27,622 nucleotides of DNA from SUG1106 sp964651095 (GCA_964651095.1 CAZYWO010000018.1:1-27622), one strand, 5' to 3'. Positions 1 through 8,762 are shown, numbered from the stretch's first letter. A program made the numbers and translations. Notes: generated by a model not told the origin, from the letters alone.

Positions 1-225
1 AGAAACACTGTTTCGTGTTATAGCTCTAAGATAATTTTTTATATCATTTTTACCCATATTTTGAAACTTATAAAAATTATGCCAAACTTTAAGCCAAACT
101 ATCTGGGATAAGTCCTTTACTACATGTTCATCAGATGTATAGTCTCTAATAAAAATATATACTATCTTTTCAAACTCAATATACAATTCCTCTAAATTGC
201 AGTATCCTTTTTTATCAAAAACCAT
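1..225 (-). CDS. RNA polymerase sigma factor, ECF/sigma-70 family, N-terminal part (cut by window edge)
   Basis: Reading leftward from an ATG at 225 gives 75 uninterrupted codons to base 1, so the C-terminal half lies outside the window. The ATG follows AGGAGG with a 7-nt spacer. The peptide matches the sigma-70 region 2 pattern: a helix with FEKIVYIFIRDYTSDEH, then VVKDLSQIVWLKVWHNFYKF in the position of the usual EDxxQxxFLKVW core-binding helix, then DIKNYLRAITRN like the DIxxWLxxIARN of ECF factors. It would direct core RNA polymerase to a small promoter set. Region 4, which would confirm the family, is not visible. Its promoter lies back to back with that of two small membrane-protein genes, so these may be targets or partners; that is inference. 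Confidence 0.72.
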   Translation of the reverse strand, partial: MVFDKKGYCNLEELYIEFEKIVYIFIRDYTSDEHVVKDLSQIVWLKVWHNFYKFQNMGKNDIKNYLRAITRNSVS

Positions 226-272
226 GCAGAGTCCTCCTGTTACGAATATAGCTTCATCACACATTCTATTTT

Positions 273-301
273 ATTGTATTATATTGTTATGCTCTTGTCA
301 A
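273..301 (-). promoter_or_regulatory. Sigma-A-type promoter for the sigma-factor gene
   Basis: On the minus strand TTGACA (301-296) is followed after 17 nt by TACAAT (278-273). Predicted transcription start is near 266, about 40 nt before the ATG at 225. It is divergent from the promoter at 351-379. Confidence 0.6.
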
Positions 302-350
302 ATTTTATGCTTTAAGCTAAAAAATACTATCTATGGAAAATATTTTATGT

Positions 351-379
351 TTGACAGAAAAACTACAATATGATATATT
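351..379 (+). promoter_or_regulatory. Sigma-A-type promoter for the small membrane-protein pair
   Basis: TTGACA at 351-356, a 17-nt spacer and TATATT at 374-379. Predicted start is near 386, giving a 5' untranslated region of about 110 nt before the ATG at 499. Confidence 0.65.
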
Positions 380-434
380 TTAAAAAAGGAAATTTTTAGT
401 CAAATTAGTAAATAATTTTATTAAAATGTATATA

Positions 435-449
435 TTTAACGTTGTTAAA
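435..449. repeat. 15-nt palindrome in the leader of the small membrane-protein genes
   Basis: TTTAAC-GTT-GTTAAA is a perfect inverted repeat with a 3-nt centre, lying between the promoter and the first start codon. It could be an operator or a weak RNA hairpin. The AT-rich surroundings make chance occurrence plausible. Confidence 0.3.
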
Positions 450-498
450 TTTGCATTTTACACTTTATAGTCACATTATATTCAAGGAGGGTCAGCCC

Positions 499-774
499 AT
501 GAAAAAGAGAGAACCCGCACCTGCACCGTTGTTGAACGACATGCTTTGCATAATTTTTTTAACAATTATACAAACTCAACTGTATTCACCAATGAATGAG
601 ACTTTATATATTATTTTCAGATTGCTTTTTATCCTAGTCAATGTTTTGCTCCTATGCATGTTATTCCATTTCGGTAGGCTAAAAGATGAAAAAACCAGAA
701 AATGGAGAGGAGTTTATATTGTTGTCGGCATAATGCATATCATATTTATAGCTTCCACCATATATTTTTGGTAA
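499..774 (+). CDS. Small integral membrane protein, copy 1 of a tandem pair
   Basis: I do not recognise the family. The start at 499 is chosen because AAGGAGGG precedes it by 8 nt; an upstream in-frame ATG at 442 has no ribosome binding site. The 91-aa product starts MKKREPAPAP and has three hydrophobic stretches: about residues 14-28, 36-57 and 70-90. Between the second and third is a charged loop, FGRLKDEKTRKWR. The next gene encodes a close paralogue with the same layout, including a shared NVLLLCMLF core and the FGxLKDExT loop, so the pair arose by duplication. Location is presumably the cytoplasmic membrane. No catalytic motif or signal peptide is evident. It is divergent from an ECF sigma gene; a regulatory link is only a possibility. 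Confidence 0.75.
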   Translation: MKKREPAPAPLLNDMLCIIFLTIIQTQLYSPMNETLYIIFRLLFILVNVLLLCMLFHFGRLKDEKTRKWRGVYIVVGIMHIIFIASTIYFW

Positions 775-804
775 AAATAATCTCACATACGGAGGTATAC
801 AGCC

Positions 805-1095
805 ATGAAAAAACCGGAAACTACACCCAGAATACTAAAATATGATATGTTTTGTATAGTCTTACTACCGATTATACAAAAAATTCTTTACAGGCTGATA
901 TTGCCGGAAGACCAGACTCCAAGCATTGTCTTCACCTTTATTTTCGTCGCAGTAAATGTTTTGCTCCTGTGCATGTTATTTTACTTTGGCAAACTTAAAG
1001 ATGAAAACACAAAGCCATGGAGAATCGCATATATTCTTGCCGGCATCGTTCATATCATATACATATACTTAAACATAAAAGGCGCGGTATGCTAA
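805..1095 (+). CDS. Small integral membrane protein, copy 2 of a tandem pair
   Basis: The ATG at 805 follows GGAGG with a 9-nt spacer, 30 nt after copy 1, so both are likely on one transcript. The 96-aa product starts MKKPETTPRI and parallels copy 1: first hydrophobic segment (DMFCIVLLPIIQ), second (NVLLLCMLFYFG), charged loop (KLKDENTKPWR) and third (AYILAGIVHIIYIYL). It differs mainly in the loop after the first segment and in a short C-terminal tail ending in Cys. Its last codons and stop lie inside the stem-loop terminator at 1081-1116, so translation to the stop may affect hairpin formation. Family and function are unknown. Confidence 0.75.
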   Translation: MKKPETTPRILKYDMFCIVLLPIIQKILYRLILPEDQTPSIVFTFIFVAVNVLLLCMLFYFGKLKDENTKPWRIAYILAGIVHIIYIYLNIKGAVC

Positions 1096-1116
1096 CCGGC
1101 ACACCACGCCTTTTTT
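1081..1116. terminator. Bidirectional intrinsic terminator between the small membrane-protein genes and purL
   Basis: GGCGCGGT (1081-1088) pairs with ACCACGCC (1103-1110) around a 14-nt loop, followed by TTTTTT (1111-1116) on the plus strand. On the minus strand the same stem is fully paired (one U-G) and is followed by TTTTA, so it can also end the purine operon transcript about 70 nt after the purL stop. Confidence 0.75.
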
Positions 1117-1154
1117 ATAAAATTTTAAACTCTAAGTCTTAAATAGCTCAAGTC

Positions 1155-1172
1155 CTTAATCTTAATCTTAAC
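1155..1172. repeat. Hexanucleotide micro-repeat in the purL 3' region
   Basis: CTTAAT is repeated in tandem: two perfect copies and one copy with a changed last base. It lies between the purL stop codon and its terminator. Slippage-type low complexity; no function is inferred. Confidence 0.5.
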
Positions 1173-1183
1173 TTTGGCTTACC

Positions 1184-4100
1184 CTATTTCTTAAAATAAG
1201 CCACGGCAGCTTCAAACATCTTCATGTCAAACTCGCCGCATACATTTTTATAAAGACCTTTGCCGATTCTTTCCGAATGTCCCATCTTGCCTAAAACTCT
1301 GCCGTCAGGCGAAATTATACCTTCTACTGCCCAGTCTGAACCATTGGGGTTAAACTGGATATCGCAAGTTGCATTGCCTTCCATATCCACATACTGAGTA
1401 ATGATCTGACCTTTTTCAGCAAGCTCTTTAAGAAGCTCCGGCGGTGCAATAAATCTTCCTTCACCGTGAGAAATAGGAACCGTATAAATATCACCAACCT
1501 TAGTGTTTGCCAGCCAAGGTGAATTATTTGAAGCAATTCTGGTACGGACTAATTTAGACTGATGTCGAGCTATCTTATTGAATGTGAGAGTCGCACAGTT
1601 TTCGTCTGTATCTATTATCTTGCCATAAGGCACAAGTCCCAATTTTATGAGAGCTTGGAAACCGTTGCAAATGCCTGCCATAAGACCATCTCTTTCCTCA
1701 AGCAGCTCTGTTACAGCATCCTTGACCTCCTGATTTCTGAAAAAGGCTGTGATAAACTTTCCTGAACCGTCAGGCTCATCTCCGCCGGAGAAACCGCCAG
1801 GAATGAAAATCATCTGACTCTGTCTGATTTTATCTGCAAAAGCCGCGATAGAAGCCGCAACATCAGCAGAGGACAAGTTGTTTACCACAAAAATTTCAGG
1901 TTCCGCACCTGCCCTTAAGAACGCCTTAGCCGTGTCATATTCACAGTTAGTGCCAGGAAAAGCCGGTATGAGTACCTTTGGCACAGGATTCTTAATATTA
2001 GCGCTGAAAGTCCTGTCAACTTCAAAGGAAAGATTCTTCGGCGCTTCTCCTTCGCTCTTGATATTACATGTGTATACCGGCTCAAGCTTGTCTTCATAAA
2101 TCCTGCAAAGCCGGTCAAGGCTGATTGCTTCTCCCATTCTCTTAATTTCAAATTTATCGATAGTTCTTCCTATGAGAACGCCTCCTTCGACTTTTTTTGC
2201 AGCCTCAATCACAAACGCTCCATAGCAATAACCGAAAATTTCCTCCATTGAAAGAGTATCTGTAAATTCAAAACCTATGCGGTTACCCATAGCCATCTTA
2301 AGAATTGCCTCGGCAATACCTCCCAGAGTCGGGGTATAACACGACTTTACCACTCCATTTCTCATAAGAGCTGTAATTTGTGCATACAACGCCTTAAGAG
2401 ATTCCCCATTAGGAAGTCCTTTTTCATCAAGCTCCGGTCTAAGCAAATATACATTATTTCCTGCTTCTTTAAATTCAGGTGAAATGATGTTATCTACATG
2501 TTCAGTAGTCACAGCAAAGGATACCAACGTAGGAGGAACGTGGATATTTTCAAAAGTTCCGCTCATGGAGTCTTTACCGCCTATTGCGCCTACACCAAGG
2601 TCAAGCTGCGCTTCCAGCGCGCCCAAAAGAGCTGCAAAAGGCTTTCCCCACTTCTTAGGAGCTTGAGCCAATTTTTCAAAGTATTCTTGGAATGACAGAT
2701 AGACGTCTTTAAATTCTGCGCCCTCCGCAACCAGTTTAGATACCGATTCAACTACTGCAAGGTATGCTCCGTGATAAGGACTTTTTTCCATAATGTACGG
2801 ATTATATCCCCATGCCATCAGGCTGCAAGTTGTTGTATCTGCTTTTTCCACTGAAATCTTGTTTACCATGGCTTGAACAGGCGTTCTCTGATACTTTCCT
2901 CCGAAAGGCATCAGTACGGTTCCCGCACCGATAGTGGAGTCAAATCTTTCGGAAAGCCCCCTCTTTGAGCATACGTTTAAATCTCCTGCCAGAGCCTTGT
3001 AGTTTTCAGCAAAGTCTTCTGCTATTTCTTTAGCAAAGCTTTCAGGTTTGGAGGTTTCCACCGTAATATGCTTCTCCGCTCCGTTGGAATCGAGGAACTG
3101 TCTCGAGATATTTACTATGTTAACCCCGTTCCAGTGCATTGAAAGTCTAGGTTCTTCAGTTACCTCTGCCACTACCGTCGCTTCTAAGTTTTCTGACTTT
3201 GCAAGGGCGCAGAAGCGATCCACACTCGCTGCGGCAACTACCACTGCCATTCTTTCCTGTGATTCGCTTATGGCAAGCTCTGTTCCGTCAAGCCCCTCAT
3301 ACTTTTTAGGGACTTTGTTTAAGTCTATTTCAAGCCCTGCCGCAAGCTCGCCGATTGCAACAGATACACCGCCTGCACCGAAGTCGTTGCAGCGTTTGAT
3401 AAGTTTGGAAGCCTCCGGATTTCTGAAAAGCCTTTGAAGTTTTCTTTCCTCCGGCGCATTACCCTTCTGAACCTCTGCACCGCAGCTTTCAAGGGATGAA
3501 AGATTGTGGGATTTGGAAGACCCTGTAGCGCCTCCGCATCCGTCGCGGCCTGTTCTGCCGCCCAGAAGAATTATGCGATCTCCAGCTTCAGGTACTTCTC
3601 TTACCACATTTTCAGCCGGCGCCGCAGCGATTACAGCGCCGATTTCCATTCTCTTAGCCACATATCCCGGATGATATATTTCATCTACCTGACCTGTGGC
3701 AAGCCCAATCTGGTTTCCGTAGGAACTGTAGCCGTTGGCGGCAGTAGTAACCAGTTTACGCTGAGGGAGTTTACCTGCCATAGTTTCGGAAACAGGAACC
3801 AGCGGATCACCTGCTCCTGTTACGCGCATAGCCGCGTATACATAGCTTCTTCCTGAAAGTGGGTCTCTGATTGCGCCTCCCACACAGGTTGCAGCGCCGC
3901 CAAAAGGTTCAATTTCAGTCGGATGGTTATGAGTCTCATTCTTAAAAAGAAGAAGCCAGTCTTCTTCCTTTCCCTCCACATCTACCTTAATCTTGACTGT
4001 GCAGGCGTTGATTTCCTCCGATTCATCCAGCTTAGTCAGTCTGCCGTCTTTTTTAAGCTGTTTAACAGCAATAGTACCTATATCCATGAGTGTTATAGGC

Positions 4101-4873
4101 TTAGTCCTGTTAAGATTTTTTCTGGTTTCAATATATCTGTCGTAGGCAGCCTGTAAAATCTCATCTTCAAATTTTACGCTGTCGATTATCGTATTAAAGG
4201 TTGTGTGGCGGCAGTGATCTGACCAGTAAGTATCGATCATCTTGATTTCCGTTATAGTCGGATTTCTGTCTTCGCCTTTAAAATATTCCTGACAAAACTT
4301 AATGTCGGCAAGGTCCATAGCAAGCCCTCTGTCTTTGATAAAATCATCAAGTTCCTTTTCAGTAAACTCAGTGAACCCCTCCACAGTCTCTACAGTCTGC
4401 GGTATTTCATAATTTGTCGCCAGAGTTTCAGGCAGTTCCATAGAAGCTTCCCTTGCCTCTACCGCATTAATAACGTATTTTTTAATAGCAGCCAGATCCT
4501 CTTGGGAAACCTTTCCATAAAGGGCGTAAACCTTTGCAGTCTTTACCGCAGGTCTTTCACCTTTTGAAATAAGCTGAATACACTCTGCCGCTGATGACGC
4601 CCTTTGATCAAACTGTCCCGGCAAAGGCTCAACCGCAAAAATGCGATCTGCCTTTGGCAGTTCCTTAGTAATCACATCCAACTGCGGTTCTGAAAATACC
4701 GTGTTTACCGAGTAGTTAAAAAGGTCTTCCGCCAAGTCTTCCACATCGTATCTGTTGAAAAGCCGAACCTTTTCAACGCCATTAATTTGCAGCAATTCGT
4801 TAATATCGTTTTTTAAAGCCCTTGCCTCGTTATCAAGTCCGGATTTTTTCTCAACAAAAATTCTATATACCAC
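1184..4873 (-). CDS. purL: Phosphoribosylformylglycinamidine synthase, single-chain (PurL with fused glutaminase)
   Basis: ATP-dependent conversion of FGAR to FGAM using glutamine, the fourth step of IMP synthesis. The 1229-aa length fits the single-chain form in which PurS-like, PurL and PurQ parts are fused. An N-terminal PurS-like region is followed by the linker motif YWSDHCRHTTF (216-226) and the synthetase motif KNETHNHPTEIEPFGG (311-326). The C-terminal glutaminase starts near residue 967 (VLIPAFPGTN) with GICNGFQ carrying the nucleophile Cys1069, SHGEGRF at 1135-1141 and GHSER with His1199 and Glu1201, so the triad is intact. The start is GTG at 4873 behind GGAGG; it overlaps the end of purD by 11 nt, indicating translational coupling. 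It is the last gene of the purine operon. No separate purS or purQ is needed. Confidence 0.97.
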   Translation of the reverse strand: MVYRIFVEKKSGLDNEARALKNDINELLQINGVEKVRLFNRYDVEDLAEDLFNYSVNTVFSEPQLDVITKELPKADRIFAVEPLPGQFDQRASSAAECIQLISKGERPAVKTAKVYALYGKVSQEDLAAIKKYVINAVEAREASMELPETLATNYEIPQTVETVEGFTEFTEKELDDFIKDRGLAMDLADIKFCQEYFKGEDRNPTITEIKMIDTYWSDHCRHTTFNTIIDSVKFEDEILQAAYDRYIETRKNLNRTKPITLMDIGTIAVKQLKKDGRLTKLDESEEINACTVKIKVDVEGKEEDWLLLFKNETHNHPTEIEPFGGAATCVGGAIRDPLSGRSYVYAAMRVTGAGDPLVPVSETMAGKLPQRKLVTTAANGYSSYGNQIGLATGQVDEIYHPGYVAKRMEIGAVIAAAPAENVVREVPEAGDRIILLGGRTGRDGCGGATGSSKSHNLSSLESCGAEVQKGNAPEERKLQRLFRNPEASKLIKRCNDFGAGGVSVAIGELAAGLEIDLNKVPKKYEGLDGTELAISESQERMAVVVAAASVDRFCALAKSENLEATVVAEVTEEPRLSMHWNGVNIVNISRQFLDSNGAEKHITVETSKPESFAKEIAEDFAENYKALAGDLNVCSKRGLSERFDSTIGAGTVLMPFGGKYQRTPVQAMVNKISVEKADTTTCSLMAWGYNPYIMEKSPYHGAYLAVVESVSKLVAEGAEFKDVYLSFQEYFEKLAQAPKKWGKPFAALLGALEAQLDLGVGAIGGKDSMSGTFENIHVPPTLVSFAVTTEHVDNIISPEFKEAGNNVYLLRPELDEKGLPNGESLKALYAQITALMRNGVVKSCYTPTLGGIAEAILKMAMGNRIGFEFTDTLSMEEIFGYCYGAFVIEAAKKVEGGVLIGRTIDKFEIKRMGEAISLDRLCRIYEDKLEPVYTCNIKSEGEAPKNLSFEVDRTFSANIKNPVPKVLIPAFPGTNCEYDTAKAFLRAGAEPEIFVVNNLSSADVAASIAAFADKIRQSQMIFIPGGFSGGDEPDGSGKFITAFFRNQEVKDAVTELLEERDGLMAGICNGFQALIKLGLVPYGKIIDTDENCATLTFNKIARHQSKLVRTRIASNNSPWLANTKVGDIYTVPISHGEGRFIAPPELLKELAEKGQIITQYVDMEGNATCDIQFNPNGSDWAVEGIISPDGRVLGKMGHSERIGKGLYKNVCGEFDMKMFEAAVAYFKK

Positions 4874-6143
4874 GATTTACCTCCAAATTTTCCGCTAAAA
4901 GCGCCTTTGAACCTATATCTATTCTGAAATACGCGTTTTCAAAATCTACCAGCTTAACGGTCTCGTAAGCCTTGTCAATTGCTTTCTTTAGAGTATCAGC
5001 GGTTTCAGTGACGCCAAGCACTCTGCCGCCGCCTGTCACCAACTTGCCCTCTGATAGCTTTGCTCCCGCAACGTAAATATTTTTATCTAAAGGCATGGTA
5101 ATTTCAAAACCGGTCTCGTACTTCTTCGGATAACCTGCTGATGCCATTACTACGCAGCAAGCGCTTTTATCTGAAAATTTAACTTCCGCTTTCTCCAGCT
5201 TGCCGTCATAGATTTTAAGCATTATGTCTAAAAGGTCGCTCTCCAGAAGCGGCAGCACAACTTGTGTTTCAGGGTCTCCAAAACGGCAGTTGTATTCTAT
5301 AACTTTAGGCCCTTTTTCCGTAAGCATAAGTCCGAAATACAAGCAGCCGGAAAAAGTTCTGCCTTCTTTATTCATCGCCTCAATAGTAGGTTTGAAAATA
5401 GTCTCCATGCAGCAAGCTGCTATATCTTTAGTATAATACGGATTAGGTGCAATCGTGCCCATGCCGCCTGTATTCAATCCTTTGTCTCCATCCAAAGCGC
5501 GCTTGTGATCCATGGAGGATACCATCGGTATTATGGTTTTACCGTCGGTAAAGGAAAGCACTGAAACTTCAGGCCCCGTTAAGAACTCCTCTATTACGAC
5601 TTGGTTTCCGCTTTCTCCGAAAATCTTATCGCCCATAATTGATAAGATAGCGTCTTTTGCCTGCTGACGTGTCTCTGCAATTATCACGCCTTTTCCCAGA
5701 GCCAGTCCGTCTGCTTTTACTACAACCGGTATCCGGCAGGTTTCCACGTACTTAAGCGCCTCATTTATATCGCTGAAAATCTCATATTCGGCAGTAGGTA
5801 TACCGTATTTTTTCATCAGATTCTTTGAAAATGCCTTGCTTCCTTCGATGATAGCAGCATTTTTTTCCGGTCCGAAAGTCTTAATTCCCTTTGCTTTCAG
5901 AGCGTCTACCGCTCCCAATACCAGAGGATCGTCAGGAGCAACCACTGCAAAGTCAATTTTATTTTCGACTGCAAATTCTACTATTTTATCAATATCTTTA
6001 GCTCCAATGTCTATACACTTGGCATCCGCAGCAATTCCGCCGTTGCCCGGAAGGGCGAAAATTTCTTCTGCGTTTTTATTTTCTTTAATTTTTTTAATGA
6101 TGGCGTGTTCTCTACCGCCGCCGCCAACTACCATTACTTTCAT
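4863..6143 (-). CDS. purD: Phosphoribosylamine-glycine ligase (GAR synthetase)
   Basis: Joins glycine to phosphoribosylamine with ATP, the second step of purine synthesis. The 426-aa length is normal for PurD. The N-terminal MKVMVVGGGGREHAI is the typical Rossmann-like start. The ATP-grasp region has VVKADGLALGKGV, the EEFLTGPEVS strand, NTGGMGTIAPNPYY, and NCRFGDPETQ near the metal site. The ATG at 6143 follows GAGGAGG. It lies 26 nt after the transformylase gene and overlaps the purL start. Glycine is its substrate, and a glycine-riboswitch-controlled transporter lies about 15 kb away in the same window, though no regulatory link is shown. Confidence 0.97.
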   Translation of the reverse strand: MKVMVVGGGGREHAIIKKIKENKNAEEIFALPGNGGIAADAKCIDIGAKDIDKIVEFAVENKIDFAVVAPDDPLVLGAVDALKAKGIKTFGPEKNAAIIEGSKAFSKNLMKKYGIPTAEYEIFSDINEALKYVETCRIPVVVKADGLALGKGVIIAETRQQAKDAILSIMGDKIFGESGNQVVIEEFLTGPEVSVLSFTDGKTIIPMVSSMDHKRALDGDKGLNTGGMGTIAPNPYYTKDIAACCMETIFKPTIEAMNKEGRTFSGCLYFGLMLTEKGPKVIEYNCRFGDPETQVVLPLLESDLLDIMLKIYDGKLEKAEVKFSDKSACCVVMASAGYPKKYETGFEITMPLDKNIYVAGAKLSEGKLVTGGGRVLGVTETADTLKKAIDKAYETVKLVDFENAYFRIDIGSKALLAENLEVNRGI

Positions 6144-6169
6144 GTTCGTTTGCCTCCTCGAAGCGATGT

Positions 6170-7354
6170 TTAGTGGTGGAACAGCCTCATTCCTGTCATC
6201 GCCATAACCATGTTATATTTATTGCACGTTTCAATAACGTTATCATCTCGGATTGAACCTCCCGGCTGGGCTACATAGCTTACACCGCTCTTAGCAGCTC
6301 TTTCTATGTTATCTCCAAATGGGAAAAATGCATCTGAGCCCAGGCATACCCCTGTCAGCGACGCAAGATAAGCTCTCTGTTCAGCTCTCGGAAAAACTTC
6401 CGGTTTCTCCGTAAAAAGCTGCTGCCAATTGCCTTCGCCTATAACATCTTCGTAATCTTCCGAAAGGTATACATCGATGGCATTATCCCTGTCAGGCCGT
6501 CTTACTTCCTTCTTAAAAGGCAGGTTAAGGACTTTTTCGTGCTGACGGAGATGCCATTTATCAGCCTTTTCCCCTGCCAGTCTGGTGCAGTGGATTCTTG
6601 ACTGCTGACCTGCGCCTACTCCGATCGCCTGTCCATCTTTAGCATAACATACTGAATTGGATTGAGTATATTTAAGAGTAATAAGAGCAATGATAAGATC
6701 TCTTACTGCATCTTCTGTCATCTGTTTATTTTCTGTAACTATATTTTGAAGAAGTTCTGCGTCTATTTTAAAATTGTTTCTCCCTTGCTCAAAGGTAATT
6801 CCGTAAACCTGTTTTTGTTCTACAGGGTCAGGTACATAACTTGTATCCATTTTAATGATATTATATGCGCCTTTTTTCTTAGACTTGAGAATCTTCAAAG
6901 CTTCATCGTCATAGTCAGGAGCTATTACTCCGTCTGAAACTTCCCTTGCAATAAGCGTGGCGCACGTAACATCGCACTTATCGGAAAGCGCTATCCAGTC
7001 GCCGAAGGAACTCATTCTGTCCGTTCCTCTGGCTCGTGCATAAGCCGTAGCAATAGGAGACCGGTCTATACCATCTATATCGTCGACAAATATGGCTTTT
7101 TTCAAGTTATCGCTCATAGGATTACCTACCGCCGCAGAAGTAGGGCTTACATGCTTAAAAGAAGCCGCAGCGCACATCCCAAGAGCAGCTTTAATTTCTC
7201 TTACAAGCTGCCAACTGTTAAGAGCGTCAAGTAAGTTTATGTAACCCGGTCTGCCGTTTAAAATTTCCATTGGAATAGCGCTTCCGTCTTTCATAAAAAT
7301 CTTTGCCGGCTTTTGGTTTGGATTGCATCCGTATTTCAATTCATACTCTACCAT
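6170..7354 (-). CDS. Stand-alone AICAR transformylase (PurH transformylase domain only)
   Basis: Transfers a formyl group from 10-formyl-THF to AICAR to give FAICAR, the penultimate step to IMP. The 394-aa protein contains AICAR transformylase features: the catalytic Lys-His pair in SFKHVSPTSAA, SFGDWIALSD, REVSDGVIAPDYDDEAL, YTQSNSVCYAKDGQAIGVGAGQQSR, and the C-terminal SDAFFPFGDNIERAAKSGV with AQPGGSIRD. The N-terminal IMP cyclohydrolase (MGS-fold) domain of ordinary PurH, about 200 residues, is missing: the protein starts directly at EYELKYGCNPNQKPA. The ring-closure step is supplied by the adjacent PurO-type gene. The start at 7354 follows GCGAGGTAAATT. Earlier names use purH for the fused form, so no symbol is given. 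Confidence 0.93.
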   Translation of the reverse strand: MVEYELKYGCNPNQKPAKIFMKDGSAIPMEILNGRPGYINLLDALNSWQLVREIKAALGMCAAASFKHVSPTSAAVGNPMSDNLKKAIFVDDIDGIDRSPIATAYARARGTDRMSSFGDWIALSDKCDVTCATLIAREVSDGVIAPDYDDEALKILKSKKKGAYNIIKMDTSYVPDPVEQKQVYGITFEQGRNNFKIDAELLQNIVTENKQMTEDAVRDLIIALITLKYTQSNSVCYAKDGQAIGVGAGQQSRIHCTRLAGEKADKWHLRQHEKVLNLPFKKEVRRPDRDNAIDVYLSEDYEDVIGEGNWQQLFTEKPEVFPRAEQRAYLASLTGVCLGSDAFFPFGDNIERAAKSGVSYVAQPGGSIRDDNVIETCNKYNMVMAMTGMRLFHH

Positions 7355-7412
7355 AATTTACCTCGCTTGCCTTTACTTTTATATATCTAACACATTATTT
7401 TTATATGCTCGA

Positions 7413-8132
7413 TTACTCGTTCTTGTTTATTAATCTATCGGCTGCCTCTCCGGTTTCAAGGTCGATATATCTTACATAAATGGAAATCTTGTTTTCATCG
7501 TTGAGATTCGCCCATATATCTGTTATAAATTCCTCAGGTGTGTCGGGAATAGTTATCCTTCTCGGCTCGCCCTGAAAAGTAGGCAGCGGATTGCCATCGT
7601 GTTCATAGGTGTGTATAAAGTGTCCCAGACCGTTAATTCCGGGATATGAGAAAGTGTATCTTGCACAGTCGGTTCCCTTTTCATCCACACTTTTTAAAAT
7701 GCTCATTTCATAAGAAAAATTATTTTCGCCAAGTGTCAGCATGGCGCTTATTCTAGGCGTAAAGTTAGGAATATCAGGTTCAAATTTTCTAGTTTCAAGA
7801 GCCTGCGAAAAGGTCTTCCCCTCCGCTACAAAGTCACATATTGTATCTGTCTGATCTCCGTTGGTTACAATAACTTTGTTGTCAATCACCCTCACAGGCG
7901 AATAGATGATAAGTGATGGGTCTTCAACCTTCGATTCATCAAAAGGATAGATTACCACATCGTCTCCTTCCTTTTTAAAAACCCTGTTGCGGGAATTTTC
8001 GCTTCTGCCCATTATAAAATATGCGATTGCAGCTTTTTTACCGTCGGCAGTCTTACCGCAGGCGATTCCTCTGCCCACGTATGAATTGAATAAAATGGTC
8101 TCGCCCATTTTTTTTGCAGTATATATGCTCAT
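7413..8132 (-). CDS. purO: IMP cyclohydrolase, archaeal PurO type
   Basis: Closes the ring of FAICAR to give IMP. The 239-aa product carries signatures of the archaeal-type IMP cyclohydrolase family (PurO): YVGRGIACGKTADGK near the N-terminus and FIMGRSENSRNRVF around residues 39-52, with later LIIYSPVR and GLGHFIHTYEHDGNPLP. This fold is unrelated to the cyclohydrolase domain of PurH. It sits 15 nt after purN and 58 nt before the stand-alone transformylase, so the two carry out the last two steps as separate proteins. The start at 8132 has a GAGGTG with a longish spacer of about 11 nt. A general Ntn-fold hydrolase reading is less likely given the context and the SENSRNR motif. Confidence 0.88.
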   Translation of the reverse strand: MSIYTAKKMGETILFNSYVGRGIACGKTADGKKAAIAYFIMGRSENSRNRVFKKEGDDVVIYPFDESKVEDPSLIIYSPVRVIDNKVIVTNGDQTDTICDFVAEGKTFSQALETRKFEPDIPNFTPRISAMLTLGENNFSYEMSILKSVDEKGTDCARYTFSYPGINGLGHFIHTYEHDGNPLPTFQGEPRRITIPDTPEEFITDIWANLNDENKISIYVRYIDLETGEAADRLINKNE

Positions 8133-8147
8133 ATCTAATATTTCACC

Positions 8148-8762
8148 TCAATTTTTTAATGTTATTTCATTGCAAATCTTTTCTACCGACAGAGGCAGGA
8201 TTATCCATTCAGCCTGCTCCATCACACGTCTTTGAAGACTTTCAGGAGTATCCTTTTCCTGAACTTCAACGGCTTTTTGCATGATAATCTGTCCGCCGTC
8301 AGGTATTTCATTTACGAAATGTACCGTAGCTCCGGTTACCTTTACACCGTATTTTAAGACTGCTTCGTGAACGTGAAGTCCGTAAAATCCCTTTCCGCAA
8401 AACGACGGTATCAGAGACGGATGTATATTTATAATTCTATTTGAGTATCTATCAGTAAAATTCCTGCTTAAAATACTCATAAATCCTGCAAGCACTATCA
8501 AGTCGATATGATTTTCATCGAGGATTTCAGTAATCCTGTTTTCAAAAGCCTCCTGAGAACCAAGTTCTCTTTTCAGAACTACTTCCGCCTTAATATGGTT
8601 TTCTGAAGCTCTGGTCAGCGCATAAGCCTTATCATTGTTTGAAACTACCAGAGTTATTTCGCCGCTCCGAATAATACCGCTTTTTTGTGCGTCGATAAGA
8701 GCCTGCAAATTAGTTCCTCCCCCGGATACCAATACAGCTATTTTAGCTTTCTCTCTTAGCAT
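8148..8762 (-). CDS. purN: Phosphoribosylglycinamide formyltransferase (GART)
   Basis: Formylates GAR with 10-formyl-THF, the third purine step. The 204-aa length matches the family. The phosphate loop VLVSGGGTNLQALI lies at residues 10-23. The catalytic triad is present as Asn112 and His114 in INIHPSLIPSF and Asp155 in NEIPDGGQI. The ATG at 8762 lies inside the end of purM: ATGCTAA makes a 7-nt overlap, so the two are probably translationally coupled. The formate-dependent alternative (PurT) is not indicated. Confidence 0.96.
   Translation of the reverse strand: MLREKAKIAVLVSGGGTNLQALIDAQKSGIIRSGEITLVVSNNDKAYALTRASENHIKAEVVLKRELGSQEAFENRITEILDENHIDLIVLAGFMSILSRNFTDRYSNRIINIHPSLIPSFCGKGFYGLHVHEAVLKYGVKVTGATVHFVNEIPDGGQIIMQKAVEVQEKDTPESLQRRVMEQAEWIILPLSVEKICNEITLKN

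Noticed and set aside
3048..3437. Plus-strand reading frame of 129 codons inside purL
   Set aside because: Antisense shadow of a well-supported gene; no ribosome binding site and no recognisable domain.
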